42,367 bases of DNA from Gammaproteobacteria bacterium (GCA_027366635.1 DAHXNE010000056.1:1-42367), one strand, 5' to 3'. Numbered from the stretch's first letter, positions 25,403 through 33,696 are shown. The notes: generated from the letters alone by a model not told the origin. Made by a program: numbers and translations.

Positions 25403-26864
25403 TGGCGTCCTCCGCGGCTACGCGTGTATCCACAAAATCCCGCTCGAAGTCCGCCGGTCCGTCGAGCGGGCGTGTCTCGGCGTCGAGCGCGGCGACCTCG
25501 CCGACCACCAGGAGGGCCGGCGGCGCCACGCATGCCTCGCGGCCCAGGGCGGCGATGCTCGCGAGCGTGCCACGCACGACCCGCTGTCCGGGCAGCGAGG
25601 CCCGCTCGACCAGCGCGGCCGGGAGCGCCGGGGGTGCTCCAGCGGCTTCGAGCCGTGCGCAGATACCCTCCAGATGCGCCACACCCATGTAGAAGACCAC
25701 TGTCTGGTGGGGCCGCGCAAGAGCTGTCCAGTCGAGCGTATCCTCATCGAGCGCGTGGCCGGTGACGAACGTCAGGCTCTGGGCGAGGGCGCGGTGGGTG
25801 AGAGGTATGGCGCCGGCGGCCGCGGCGGCGAGCGCAGCGGTGATGCCGGGCACGATGGTGTAAGGGATACCGTGGCGCGCCAGCGCCTGCACCTCCTCGC
25901 CGCCGCGCCCGAAGACGAACGGGTCACCGCCCTTCAGGCGCGCAACGCGCTGTCCGCAGGACGCCAGAATGACCATCAGCTCTTCAATCCGCGCCTGATC
26001 GGTGTGCGGCTCGCACGTTCCGGAGTTGGAGCCCTTGCCGACGAACACCCGGCGGGCGTCGCGGCGCGCACGCTCCAGCACCGCCTCGGGAACCAGGCGG
26101 GCATACAGGATGACGTCGGCCTGCTGCAGCAGCTGCAGCGCCCGCAGGGTCAGCAGGTCCGGATCGCCGGGGCCGGCGCCGATGAGGTAGACCTCCCCGA
26201 GACTGCGCGCACCGGTGAGATGCGAGGCGGTCAGCCGCGCCGCGTGCAGCTCGCGCTCGAAGTCGCCGCTGGCGCCGTGCGCATCGCCCCGCAGGATGCG
26301 CGTGCCCACGGTGCCGCGCACGATGCGCTCCCAGAAAATCGCTCGGGCGCCTGCTGCGAGTGTGCGCTGTACGCGCTTGCGCCGCTCGCCGATGAAATGG
26401 GCGAGGGACCCGAGCCTTCCGGGCAGCAGCGCCTCGATCTGCTCGCGTACCCAGCGGGCCAGCACCGGTGCCTGTCCCCCCGAGCCCACCGCCACGATCA
26501 ACGGTGCGCGGTCGACGATCGCAGGGAAATAGAACGAGGAGAGCTCGGCATCATCGACGACATTCACGGGCAGGGCGCGCGCGGCGGCCGCTGCCGAAAC
26601 CGCCGCGTTGACCTCTGTGCGGTCCGTCGCCGCGATGACCAGCCGCATCCCGTCGAGGTGCGGCGGCGCGAAGGGCTCGGCCCGGTACTTGATGGCACCG
26701 GTGGCGGCTCGCGCGGCGAGCGTCTTGCACAGCCGTGGCGCGATCACAGTGACGTCGGCGCCCACTCGCAGCAGCAGCTCGATCTTGCGTTCGGCAACGT
26801 GCCCGCCGCCGACCACCGCGACCGGTATGGCGCGCAGCTGCAGGAAGATGGGCAGATGGTCCAA
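25392..26864 (-). CDS. cysG: Siroheme synthase CysG
   Basis: Makes siroheme from uroporphyrinogen III by methylation, oxidation and iron insertion; siroheme is the cofactor of CysI. From TTG 26864 it has 490 residues. The N-terminal precorrin-2 dehydrogenase/ferrochelatase part is LDHLPIFLQLRAIPVAVVGGGHVAERKIELLL and ends near 210. The C-terminal SAM-dependent methyltransferase has VYLIGAGPGDPDLLTLRALQLLQQADVILYARLV, RLKGGDPFVFGRGGEE and VVPGITAALAAAA. I prefer TTG because the protein then aligns with the E. coli start MDHLPIF. An ATG at 26927 would overlap cysH by 46 nt. Neither start has a good ribosome site. It lies 17 nt after cysH. Confidence 0.93.
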   Translation of the reverse strand: MDHLPIFLQLRAIPVAVVGGGHVAERKIELLLRVGADVTVIAPRLCKTLAARAATGAIKYRAEPFAPPHLDGMRLVIAATDRTEVNAAVSAAAAARALPVNVVDDAELSSFYFPAIVDRAPLIVAVGSGGQAPVLARWVREQIEALLPGRLGSLAHFIGERRKRVQRTLAAGARAIFWERIVRGTVGTRILRGDAHGASGDFERELHAARLTASHLTGARSLGEVYLIGAGPGDPDLLTLRALQLLQQADVILYARLVPEAVLERARRDARRVFVGKGSNSGTCEPHTDQARIEELMVILASCGQRVARLKGGDPFVFGRGGEEVQALARHGIPYTIVPGITAALAAAAAGAIPLTHRALAQSLTFVTGHALDEDTLDWTALARPHQTVVFYMGVAHLEGICARLEAAGAPPALPAALVERASLPGQRVVRGTLASIAALGREACVAPPALLVVGEVAALDAETRPLDGPADFERDFVDTRVAAEDASEH

Positions 26865-26881
26865 GCCGCTGGCCGCGGTGC

Positions 26882-27598
26882 TCAGGCCTGGGCCGCCGCC
26901 GGGCGAACTCTGGGGTGTAGGCCGCATTCACGGGACTCGGGTTGTTCCCACCACCAGCGGCCGGCACGCCGGCTCTCGCCGGGCTGGATGGCGCGCGTGC
27001 ACGGCGAGCAGCCGATGCTGGGGAACTGTCGGTCGTGCAGCACATTGTACGGGAGCTTGTGGGCGCGGATGTACTGCCAGACCTCCGCCTCGGTCCACTC
27101 GAGCAGCGGGCTCACCTTGTACAAACCGTGCTCACCGTCCCATTCGAGCGGCTGGGCATGCGCGCGCGTGGTCGATTGCTCGTGCCGCACGCCGGTCACC
27201 CAGGCGTTGTAACCGGAAACGGCGCGGCTGAAGGGCTCCACCTTGCGTACCCGGCAGCATTCTAGACGGGCGTCCAGGCTGTGATAGAAGCCATTGACCC
27301 CCTGCGCGGCGGCGAGCCGTTCGAGTGCGGCGGCATCGGGGTACACCATTCGCAGCGTGCGCCGGTAGCGCCACTGCAGCTTTTCCACCAGGTCGTAGGT
27401 TTCTTGATGCAGACGCCCGGTGTCGATGCTGAACATGTCGATTGCGGGCAAGTGTGTCCAGATGATGTCGGTGAGCACCATGGCCTCGGCGCCCAGGCTG
27501 TTGGCATACACCAGTCTCGGGTGGGTGCGCAGCGCGGCGGCGAGCCGCTCCCGCGCGATTTGCGCCTTGTGCTCGATCGGGTTGAACAGCTCAGCCAT
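26882..27598 (-). CDS. cysH: Adenylylsulfate (APS) reductase, iron-sulfur type
   Basis: Reduces activated sulfate to sulfite with thioredoxin. The 238 residues have the P-loop-like SLGAEAMVLTDII and FSIDTGRLHQETYDLVE. Cys114-Cys115 in ECCRVRKVEP and Cys197/Cys200 in GCSPCTRAI form the four-cysteine set that binds a [4Fe-4S] cluster, marking the APS- rather than PAPS-reducing branch. The catalytic Cys225 lies in ECGLH. TTRAHAQPLEWD and RAGRWWWE are also typical. It is the first gene of cysH-cysG-cysK and is divergent from a CysB-like regulator. No Shine-Dalgarno precedes ATG 27598, and a TATAGT box lies only 10 nt upstream. Confidence 0.95.
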   Translation of the reverse strand: MAELFNPIEHKAQIARERLAAALRTHPRLVYANSLGAEAMVLTDIIWTHLPAIDMFSIDTGRLHQETYDLVEKLQWRYRRTLRMVYPDAAALERLAAAQGVNGFYHSLDARLECCRVRKVEPFSRAVSGYNAWVTGVRHEQSTTRAHAQPLEWDGEHGLYKVSPLLEWTEAEVWQYIRAHKLPYNVLHDRQFPSIGCSPCTRAIQPGESRRAGRWWWEQPESRECGLHPRVRPAAAQA

Positions 27599-27608
27599 GA
27601 TGGGCAGG

Positions 27609-27614
27609 ACTATA
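27609..27614 (-). promoter_or_regulatory. Putative -10 box of cysH, very close to the start codon
   Basis: On the minus strand TATAGT ends 10 nt before the cysH ATG, so transcription would begin about 3 nt before it. The -35 position reads TTCTGT at 17 bp, weak as expected for a promoter that needs an activator such as CysB. Together with the missing ribosome site this suggests a leaderless mRNA. Confidence 0.5.
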
Positions 27615-27709
27615 GCCAGGGGGGCGGGGGCACAGAACGAATGATTGCTTCTGAGGCACTACGGAGCGGTTATGGATGCACTCGGGCCATTGCGCTACGC
27701 TTCACCACC

Positions 27710-28681
27710 ATGAAACTGCATCAGCTGCGCTATCTGGCCGCGATTGCCCAAAGTGGCCTGAACATAACGGCCGCGGCCCAGAAGTTGCACACGTCCCAGC
27801 CGGGGGTGAGTAAGCAGATCAAGCTGCTGGAGGACGAGCTGGGGTTTCAGATCTTCCAGCGCGAGGGCCGCACGCTTACCCGGATCACACCGGCCGGTCA
27901 GGAAGTCATCGACCGGGCCCTGGAAGTGCTGCAGCAGGTGCAGAGCATCCGGGCACTGTCCACGGAGCTGCGTGACGAGGGGCGGGGGAGCTTGTCGATC
28001 GGCACGACGCATACTCAGGCGCGCTATGTGCTGCCGGCGGTGATCCAGGCGTTTCGGGCGCGTTACCCGAACGTGCGCTTGAATCTGCACCAGGGTACTT
28101 CGGAGCAGATCGCCGAGATGGTGGCGCAGGACCGTATCGATTGCGTCATCGCAACCGGCTCTGAGCAGCGCTTCGCCGCGTTGACGCTGCTGCCCTGTTA
28201 CCGTTGGAGCCGGGTGGTGATCGTGCCGCGCACGCACGCGCTGGCGCGTCTGGAGCGATTGACCTTCCGGGCGCTCGCCGCGCACCCGCTCATCACCTAC
28301 ACGTTCAGCTTCAGCGGACCGTCCTCGCTGGACGAGGCGTTCTCCCGGGCAGGCTATACGCCCAACGTCGCGATCACCGCCCAGGATGCTGACGTGATCG
28401 TCACCTACGTGCGACTAGGCCTGGGGGTCGGTATCGTCGCGCCGATGGCGGTCGCCGAGGGGGCCGAGGATCTCGCGGTGCTCGATGCCTCGTACCTGCT
28501 GCCGGTGCACACGACCTGGCTCGGGTTCCGACGCGGCACGCTGCTGCGCCGCTACATGTATGAGTTTGCGCAACTGCTCGCCCCGCATCTGGATCGGCGG
28601 TTGGTCGAGCGGGCGCATCGGGCCGGCAGTCCGGCCGAAACCGCGGCGTTGTTCGCGGACCTGTCGCTGCCGCAGCGTTGA
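27710..28681 (+). CDS. cysB: LysR-family regulator, CysB-like
   Basis: A 323-residue regulator of sulfur assimilation, probably responding to O-acetylserine and thiosulfate or sulfate (CysB of E. coli has 324). The N-terminal winged helix reads MKLHQLRYLAAIAQSGLNITAAAQKLHTSQPGVSKQIKLLEDELG, and FQREGRTLTRITPAGQEV follows. The ligand domain has SIGTTHTQARYVLPAVI, LHQGTSEQIAEMV and LITYTFSFSGPSSLDEAF, which match CysB/Cbl rather than generic LysR proteins. It is divergent from cysH with 111 bp between them, where its own site and the cysH activation site should lie. The malQ-like gene follows within about 44 nt on the same strand. Confidence 0.93.
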   Translation: MKLHQLRYLAAIAQSGLNITAAAQKLHTSQPGVSKQIKLLEDELGFQIFQREGRTLTRITPAGQEVIDRALEVLQQVQSIRALSTELRDEGRGSLSIGTTHTQARYVLPAVIQAFRARYPNVRLNLHQGTSEQIAEMVAQDRIDCVIATGSEQRFAALTLLPCYRWSRVVIVPRTHALARLERLTFRALAAHPLITYTFSFSGPSSLDEAFSRAGYTPNVAITAQDADVIVTYVRLGLGVGIVAPMAVAEGAEDLAVLDASYLLPVHTTWLGFRRGTLLRRYMYEFAQLLAPHLDRRLVERAHRAGSPAETAALFADLSLPQR

Positions 28682-28724
28682 ACGGCCCACCGCGGAGAAT
28701 GCCCTGAGCGCCGAACGTCTGTCC

Positions 28725-30062
28725 GTGCTCGATCGGCGCCGAGCCGGGGTGCTGGCGCATCTGAGCGCGCTGCAGTGGCCGCTCGGACGCGGCGGGCGAG
28801 CCTTCATCGATTGGCTGGCCGCCGCGGGGTTTACCGTCTGGCAGTTCCTGCCGGTCGGTCCGACCGGCGCGGACCGCTCGCCGTATTTCGCGCGCTCGGA
28901 TTTTGCCGGCGCGCCCGCGCTGCTCGATCCGGCCGAATCGCCAGGCGATGCGGCTGACCGGGCCGAATTCCGCGCGGCGACGGCGCATTGGCTCGAGGAC
29001 TATGCGATGTTCGAGGCGGCGAGCGAGGCGCTCTGCGGCGCGCCGTGGTGGAGCTGGCCGGAGCCGCTGCGCCAGCGCGAGCCGGCGGCGCTGCGGCGGC
29101 TGCGGCACGAGCGCGCCACGCGGATCGAGCAGGTGTGTGCCGAGCAGTTCGCGTTCTTCGTCCAATGGCGCCGGCTGCAGGATTACGCGCATGCGCACGG
29201 CGTCCGGCTGTTCGGCGACCTGCCGTTCTACATCGGACCGATGTCGGCGGAGACCTGGACGGACCGCGAGCAGTTTCAGCTGACGCCCGCAGGCCGGCCG
29301 GCCGCGGTGGCGGGTGTGCCGCCGGATTACTTCAGCGAAGGCGGCCAGGTCTGGGGCAATCCGCTGTACGACTGGCCGGCGATGCAGCGCGATGGCTTCG
29401 CGTTCTGGCGGGCGCGGGTGCGCGCTCAGCTGGAGCGCGTCGACTTATTGCGGGTGGATCACTTTCGCGCGTTCGCCGCCCATTGGGCGGTACCGGCCGG
29501 GGCGCCCGATGCGCGCGGCGGCCGCTGGTGTCCGACTCCGGGGCGTGAGGTGCTCGAGTGCCTGCGGCAGGAGTGGGGCGCCTTGCCGATCGCGGCCGAG
29601 GACCTCGGGGTGATCACCGAGGAGGTGACGGCGCTGCGCAAGGCATTCGCGCTGCCCGGGATGCGTGTGCTGCAGTTCGCGTTCGACGGCTCATCTGACA
29701 ACCCACATCTGCCGCAGAACTTCGCCGCCGACAGCATCGCCTACACCGGCACGCACGACAACGACACCACGCTCGGCTGGTACCAGAGCCTCGATGAGAG
29801 TACGCGGCGTTATGTCGATCAGACCCTGGGAGTGCAGCCGGAGTCGGTGCCGGAGTCGGTCGTACGCGTGGTGCTTGCCTCGGCGGCGCCCCTGGCGGTG
29901 ATTCCGCTGCAGGATCTGCTCGGTCTCGGCGCCGAGGCGCGCCTGAACACGCCCGGCACCAGCAGTGCACGCAACTGGGGCTGGCGACTGGACGCCGGGG
30001 CGCTCACCGCCCGCCGCGCCGCGCATTGGGCCGCACTCAACAAGGACTGCGGACGCGACTGA
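28725..30062 (+). CDS. malQ: 4-alpha-glucanotransferase (GH77, amylomaltase)
   Basis: Transfers alpha-1,4-glucan segments between maltodextrins or to glucose. From GTG 28725 the protein has 445 residues, short for MalQ (about 490-700). It starts directly with the family N-terminus (RRAGVLAHLSALQWPLG, then FLPVGPTGADRSPYF). The GH77 residues are all visible: nucleophile Asp in RVDHFRAF, acid/base Glu in AAEDLG, and Asp in GTHDNDTTLGW. The substrate loop is DYFSEGGQVWGNPLYDW. The start is uncertain: GTG 28725 has no ribosome site, while a CTG at 28704 has GGAG 6 nt upstream and would add 7 residues. Its stop lies 12 nt from the convergent DUF934 gene. A functional link to its sulfur-gene neighbours is not evident. 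Confidence 0.92.
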   Translation: MLDRRRAGVLAHLSALQWPLGRGGRAFIDWLAAAGFTVWQFLPVGPTGADRSPYFARSDFAGAPALLDPAESPGDAADRAEFRAATAHWLEDYAMFEAASEALCGAPWWSWPEPLRQREPAALRRLRHERATRIEQVCAEQFAFFVQWRRLQDYAHAHGVRLFGDLPFYIGPMSAETWTDREQFQLTPAGRPAAVAGVPPDYFSEGGQVWGNPLYDWPAMQRDGFAFWRARVRAQLERVDLLRVDHFRAFAAHWAVPAGAPDARGGRWCPTPGREVLECLRQEWGALPIAAEDLGVITEEVTALRKAFALPGMRVLQFAFDGSSDNPHLPQNFAADSIAYTGTHDNDTTLGWYQSLDESTRRYVDQTLGVQPESVPESVVRVVLASAAPLAVIPLQDLLGLGAEARLNTPGTSSARNWGWRLDAGALTARRAAHWAALNKDCGRD

Positions 30063-30074
30063 CCCCGAGGGTGC

Positions 30075-30560
30075 TCAGGCGCTGAAGCGCACGCGCTCGA
30101 CAGACGCGAGCGGCTCAGCTTTCTGATACGCGACAGTGTAGCGTTCGAGGGCTTGCAGGGCGCTCTGCGGGTCCTCGCCCTCGGCCAATTCGAAGGCATC
30201 ACAGCCGCAGCGGGCCATCAGGAAGAGGAGGTCGCGCTTGACGCCGGCGCCCACGGCGCGCACCTCGCCGGCGAAACCGAGCCGGCGCACAACCGTGACC
30301 TGGGTGAAGCCCCGGCCGTCGCTGAAGTTTGGGAACTCCACTGCGACGAGACTCAGTCGCGGCAGCTCCCCGCCCAGTTGTTCTGCATCGTCCGCGGGCG
30401 CGAGCTGCACGCCGAGCGCGCCGCAGTGTCGCAAGCCGTGCGCGGATGGGGTGTGCAGCTGCGCCAGCGGCACGATGAGCCCCCCCGTCTCATGCGCAGG
30501 CTCGCCGGGGTAGCGCCAGGGATCGATGACCCAGTCACGCTGCCGCAAGATCCGTCGCAT
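30075..30560 (-). CDS. DUF934 protein linked to sulfite reduction
   Basis: A 161-residue protein of the DUF934 family, commonly found directly downstream of nitrite/sulfite reductase genes in beta- and gammaproteobacteria and thought to help sulfite reduction. The biochemical role is not established. Visible features are RDWVIDPWRYPGE, GGLIVPLAQL, LVAVEFPNFSDGRGFTQVTVVRRLGFAGEVRAVG and the C-terminal MARCGCDAFELAEGEDPQSALQALERYTVAYQ. The start ATG 30560 lies 26 nt inside the 3' end of cysI, so the two are translationally coupled. The N-terminal 80 residues of the longer open frame antiparallel to nothing recognisable were discarded because they fall inside cysI. Confidence 0.88.
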   Translation of the reverse strand: MRRILRQRDWVIDPWRYPGEPAHETGGLIVPLAQLHTPSAHGLRHCGALGVQLAPADDAEQLGGELPRLSLVAVEFPNFSDGRGFTQVTVVRRLGFAGEVRAVGAGVKRDLLFLMARCGCDAFELAEGEDPQSALQALERYTVAYQKAEPLASVERVRFSA

Positions 30561-32190
30561 AGACGCGTTCCTTGAAAGGCTCGATGCCGATGCGCCGCAC
30601 CGTATCGATGAAGTACTCACCGTCGGTACGCTCGTCACGGTAGACCTCGACGATGCGCTCGAGGGTGGTCGCGACCTGTGCCTGCGGCACCGATGGGCCG
30701 ATGACCTCGCCGAGGGCGGCGCGGCCGTTGCCCGCGCCGCCGAGGGTGATCTGGTACCACTGCTCGCCGTGCTTATCGACGCCGAGGATGCCGATGTGGC
30801 CAATGTGATGATGACCGCAGGCGTTCATGCAGCCGGACATTTTCAGCTCGATCGGACCGAGATCGTAGAGGTAGTCCAGATCATCGAAGTGTGCCTGGAT
30901 GTCGCGCGCGACATCCAGGGTACCGGCATTGGCGAGCGAGCAGAAATCCAGTCCCGGGCAGGCGATCATATCGGTGAGCGTGCCGATGTTGGCGGTGGCG
31001 AGCTCGAGCTCGCGCAGGCGCCTCCACAGCCGGTACAGCTCGCTTTGCGGCACATCGGCGAGCACGAGGTTCTGGTCGTGGGTGGTCCGCACCTCGCCAA
31101 AGCTCAGCTCGTCGGCCAGATCCGCCAGCGCCTCCATCTGCTCTGCCGTGATGTCGCCGGGATTGTGCCCATGGGCCTTGAGGCTCACGAACACCGCGCG
31201 GTAGCCGCTGACACGGTGTGCCCGCGTGTTGTAGCGATGCCAGGCCAGAAACGGCGCCTCGCGGCCGCAGGTCGGGTCCATGTCGGCACGTGTCTCATAC
31301 GGCGGTGGCGCGAAATGCGCGCGCATGAGTTCGATCTGCTCGGGCGCGAGCCGCGGCGAGCGTGCGCGCCCGCTGCGCCATTCCTGCTCGATCAGCTCGC
31401 GCATCCGCTCGATTCCGAGTGTCTTGACCAGGATCTTGATGCGTGCCTTGTGGATGTTGTCGCGCCGGCCGAGACGGTTGTAGACGCGCAGCACCGCCTC
31501 GAGATAGGCGAACAGCTCCTCGGCCGGCAGGAATTCGCGCACGCGCTGGGCCAGAATGGGCTGCCGGCCAAGACCCCCGCCGACCCAGACCTCGAAGCCG
31601 AGCGGCTGGCCGGCGTCGCGTCGAATGCGCAGGCCGATGTCGTGTGCCTGGATCAGGGCGCGGTCTTCGCTCGAGCCGCTGACGGCGATCTTGAACTTGC
31701 GCGGCAGGTAGGTGAACTCGGGGTTCAGCGTCGCCCACTGGCGGATCAGCTCGCAGTACGGGCGGGGATCCTCGATTTCATCCGGGGCGACGCCGGCGAA
31801 GTGGTCGCTGGTCACGTTGCGAACGCAGTTGCCGCTGGTCTGAATGGCGTGCATCTGCACTTCGGCCAGTTCGGCGAGGATGTCCGGGACTTCGGCCAGC
31901 TTCGGCCAGTTCAGCTGCAGGTTCTGCCGCGTCGTGACGTGGCCGATGCCGCGATCGTAGCGGCGCGTGATCGAGGCGAGCGCGCGGAGCTGGCGGGTGC
32001 TGAGCAGCCCGTACGGTATGGCGATGCGCAGCATCGGCGCGTGGCGCTGTATATACAGGCCATTGCGCAGGCGCAGCGCCTTGAATTCGTCTTCGGAGAG
32101 CGATCCGGCGAGGAAGCGGTGAGTCTGGTCGCGGAATTCCGCAACCCGCTGCTCGACGAACGCTTGATCGAGCGCATCGTAGCGGTACAT
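30535..32190 (-). CDS. cysI: Sulfite reductase hemoprotein (siroheme, [4Fe-4S])
   Basis: Six-electron reduction of sulfite to sulfide. The 551 residues show the duplicated nitrite/sulfite reductase ferredoxin-like half-domains (QRHAPMLRIAIPYGLLSTRQL and GHVTTRQNLQLNWPKL). Siroheme-binding basic stretches follow. The cluster ligands are Cys411 and Cys417 in ACPGLDFCSLANA, and Cys454 and Cys458 in KMSGCMNACGHHHIGHIG. Nitrite reductases share this fold; the sulfur neighbours (cysG, cysH, cysK, cysB, DUF934) point to sulfite. No flavoprotein CysJ gene is here, so electrons may come from ferredoxin or another donor. ATG 32190 has no Shine-Dalgarno, and TATAGT ends 8 nt upstream, the same layout as at cysH. 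Confidence 0.94.
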   Translation of the reverse strand: MYRYDALDQAFVEQRVAEFRDQTHRFLAGSLSEDEFKALRLRNGLYIQRHAPMLRIAIPYGLLSTRQLRALASITRRYDRGIGHVTTRQNLQLNWPKLAEVPDILAELAEVQMHAIQTSGNCVRNVTSDHFAGVAPDEIEDPRPYCELIRQWATLNPEFTYLPRKFKIAVSGSSEDRALIQAHDIGLRIRRDAGQPLGFEVWVGGGLGRQPILAQRVREFLPAEELFAYLEAVLRVYNRLGRRDNIHKARIKILVKTLGIERMRELIEQEWRSGRARSPRLAPEQIELMRAHFAPPPYETRADMDPTCGREAPFLAWHRYNTRAHRVSGYRAVFVSLKAHGHNPGDITAEQMEALADLADELSFGEVRTTHDQNLVLADVPQSELYRLWRRLRELELATANIGTLTDMIACPGLDFCSLANAGTLDVARDIQAHFDDLDYLYDLGPIELKMSGCMNACGHHHIGHIGILGVDKHGEQWYQITLGGAGNGRAALGEVIGPSVPQAQVATTLERIVEVYRDERTDGEYFIDTVRRIGIEPFKERVYATDLAAA

Positions 32191-32198
32191 GGGGCGTC

Positions 32199-32204
32199 AC
32201 TATA
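32199..32204 (-). promoter_or_regulatory. Putative -10 box of cysI, very close to the start codon
   Basis: TATAGT on the minus strand, 8 nt before the cysI ATG. It is the same hexamer and nearly the same spacing as upstream of cysH, again with no ribosome site between. TTTAGC lies at a plausible -35 distance. A leaderless or near-leaderless transcript is inferred. Confidence 0.5.
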
Positions 32205-32280
32205 GGCGTGGCGTGGCGGCGGGCTAAATACCGTATGGTTTGGGGCCTACCCCGGCCGGTTATGAGCCGCCACCCGGTGG

Positions 32281-32289
32281 TGCGATAAT
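32281..32289 (+). promoter_or_regulatory. Extended -10 promoter element of the MaoC-CitE operon
   Basis: TGCGATAAT is an extended -10 element (TGN plus GATAAT). It lies 40 nt before ATG 32330 and covers the alternative ATG at 32288, which favours 32330 as the real start. No convincing -35 was seen, as is usual for extended -10 promoters. Confidence 0.45.
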
Positions 32290-32329
32290 GGCGGTCTCGC
32301 CAAGTTGGCCGCAAAGGGGCAACGAAACG

Positions 32330-32779
32330 ATGGGACTGTACTTCGAGGAGTTCACCGTGGGACAGCGCTTCGAGCATCAGGTCCGCCGCACGGTCACCGA
32401 GACGGACAACCTGCTGTTCTGCGCGCTGACCATGAATCCGGCGGCTATCCATCTCGACGCGCAGTATTGCCGCGATACGCCCTTCGGCGAGCGCATCGTC
32501 AATAGCGTGTTCACCCTGGGCCTGCTGGTGGGTCTGTCGGTCTATGACACGACCTTCGGCACCACCATCGGCAATCTCGGTTGGGATGAGGTGAAGTTTC
32601 CGCGCCCGGTGCGCATAGGCGACACGCTGCGGGCGGTGACCACGGTGCACTCGGCACGCGAGAGCCGTTCGCGGGGCGATTCGGGCATCGTGATATTCGA
32701 CCATCGCGCCTACAACCAGCGCGACGAGGAGGTCGCTTCCTGCCGCCGCGCGGCGCTGATGCTGAAGCGGCCGCAATGA
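32330..32779 (+). CDS. MaoC-family (hotdog) enoyl-CoA hydratase
   Basis: A 149-residue hotdog-fold hydratase acting on a CoA thioester. It shows YFEEFTVGQRFEHQVRRTVTETDNLLFCALTMNPAAIHLD, in which the acid pair expected for MaoC enzymes lies around the loop TMNPAAIHLD, then TPFGERIVNSVFTLGLLVGLSV and GWDEVKFPRPVRIGDTL. ATG 32330 follows AAAGGGGC. It overlaps the downstream CitE-like gene (ATGA 32776-32779). The same pairing occurs in itaconate degradation (itaconyl-CoA hydratase plus citramalyl-CoA lyase) and in other C4/C5 dicarboxylyl-CoA pathways. No CoA-transferase is next to it, so the substrate stays open. Confidence 0.87.
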   Translation: MGLYFEEFTVGQRFEHQVRRTVTETDNLLFCALTMNPAAIHLDAQYCRDTPFGERIVNSVFTLGLLVGLSVYDTTFGTTIGNLGWDEVKFPRPVRIGDTLRAVTTVHSARESRSRGDSGIVIFDHRAYNQRDEEVASCRRAALMLKRPQ

Positions 32780-33696
32780 GTGCCGCGCGGGTGCGGCGCT
32801 CGCTGCTGTTCGTGCCGGGCGACAGCGAGCGTAAGCTGACGCGGGCACTGGCCAGCGGAGCGGATGCCCTGATCATCGATCTGGAGGACTCGGTCGAGCC
32901 TCGGCGGCTCCCAGCCACGCGCGCCCAGGTGCTGGAGTTCCTTCAGACGCAGGTCGAACGCGCGGCAAGCGAGCTGTGGGTGCGGGTCAATGCGCTCTCG
33001 AGCGGCCGGCTCTACGAGGATGTCACGGCGGTACTGCCCGGGCGGCCGGCCGGCCTGGTGTTGCCGAAGGTCGACAGTTACGCGGATATCGAGCGCATTG
33101 CGCTCACGCTGGAGGCGATCGAGGCCGGCCACGGGCTCGCGATCGGCTCGACGCGGCTGATCGTGATCGGCACCGAGACGCCGGCCGGTCTGCTGGCGCT
33201 CGGTCAGTACCCGCAAGCGGCGGCCCGGCGCCACGCTTGCGCGCGGCGCCTGGCGGGATTGACCTGGGGCATGGAAGATCTGTCGGCCGCGCTCGGCGTA
33301 CGCGCCCAGCGCGGCCCCGACGGCGTGCTACGCCCGGTATTCGAGCAGGCGCGTACCGCATGCCTGCTCACCGCCGCAGCGCTCGGTGTTCAGGCGCTCG
33401 ATGGGGTGTTCAGTGATTTCCGGGACGGGGAGGGCCTGCGGCGCGAGACGGACCAGGCACGCGCTGACGGATTCACGGGCAAACTCGCCATCCATCCGGA
33501 CCAAGTCCCGCTCATTCATGCCGCATTCACCCCAAGCGCGGAGGAAATCGAATGGGCGAGACAGGTGCTGGCCGCCTTTGAGACCGCGGGAGCGGGTGTG
33601 ACGGCACTGGACGGCCGGATGATCGACCGGCCTCATCGGCTGCTGGCGCTGCGTATTCTTTCACTGGCGGGTATCGAGCCCGGAGCGATCGCATGA
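32776..33696 (+). CDS. CitE-like acyl-CoA lyase (HpcH/HpaI aldolase family)
   Basis: A 306-residue TIM-barrel lyase that cleaves or hydrolyses a 3-hydroxy-dicarboxylyl-CoA such as citramalyl- or malyl-CoA. It begins RRSLLFVPGDSERKLTRALASGADALIIDLEDSVEP, where Glu/Asp bind Mg. WVRVNAL, LPKVDSYADIERI, VIGTETPAGLLAL and WGMEDLSAALG follow. The segment GFTGKLAIHPDQVPLIHAAFTPS is a hallmark of CitE/citramalyl-CoA lyases. It overlaps the MaoC gene upstream and the DUF7009 gene downstream by 4 nt each, so the three are one tightly coupled unit. It is not part of a classical citrate lyase, as citD and citF are missing. Confidence 0.9.
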   Translation: MSAARVRRSLLFVPGDSERKLTRALASGADALIIDLEDSVEPRRLPATRAQVLEFLQTQVERAASELWVRVNALSSGRLYEDVTAVLPGRPAGLVLPKVDSYADIERIALTLEAIEAGHGLAIGSTRLIVIGTETPAGLLALGQYPQAAARRHACARRLAGLTWGMEDLSAALGVRAQRGPDGVLRPVFEQARTACLLTAAALGVQALDGVFSDFRDGEGLRRETDQARADGFTGKLAIHPDQVPLIHAAFTPSAEEIEWARQVLAAFETAGAGVTALDGRMIDRPHRLLALRILSLAGIEPGAIA

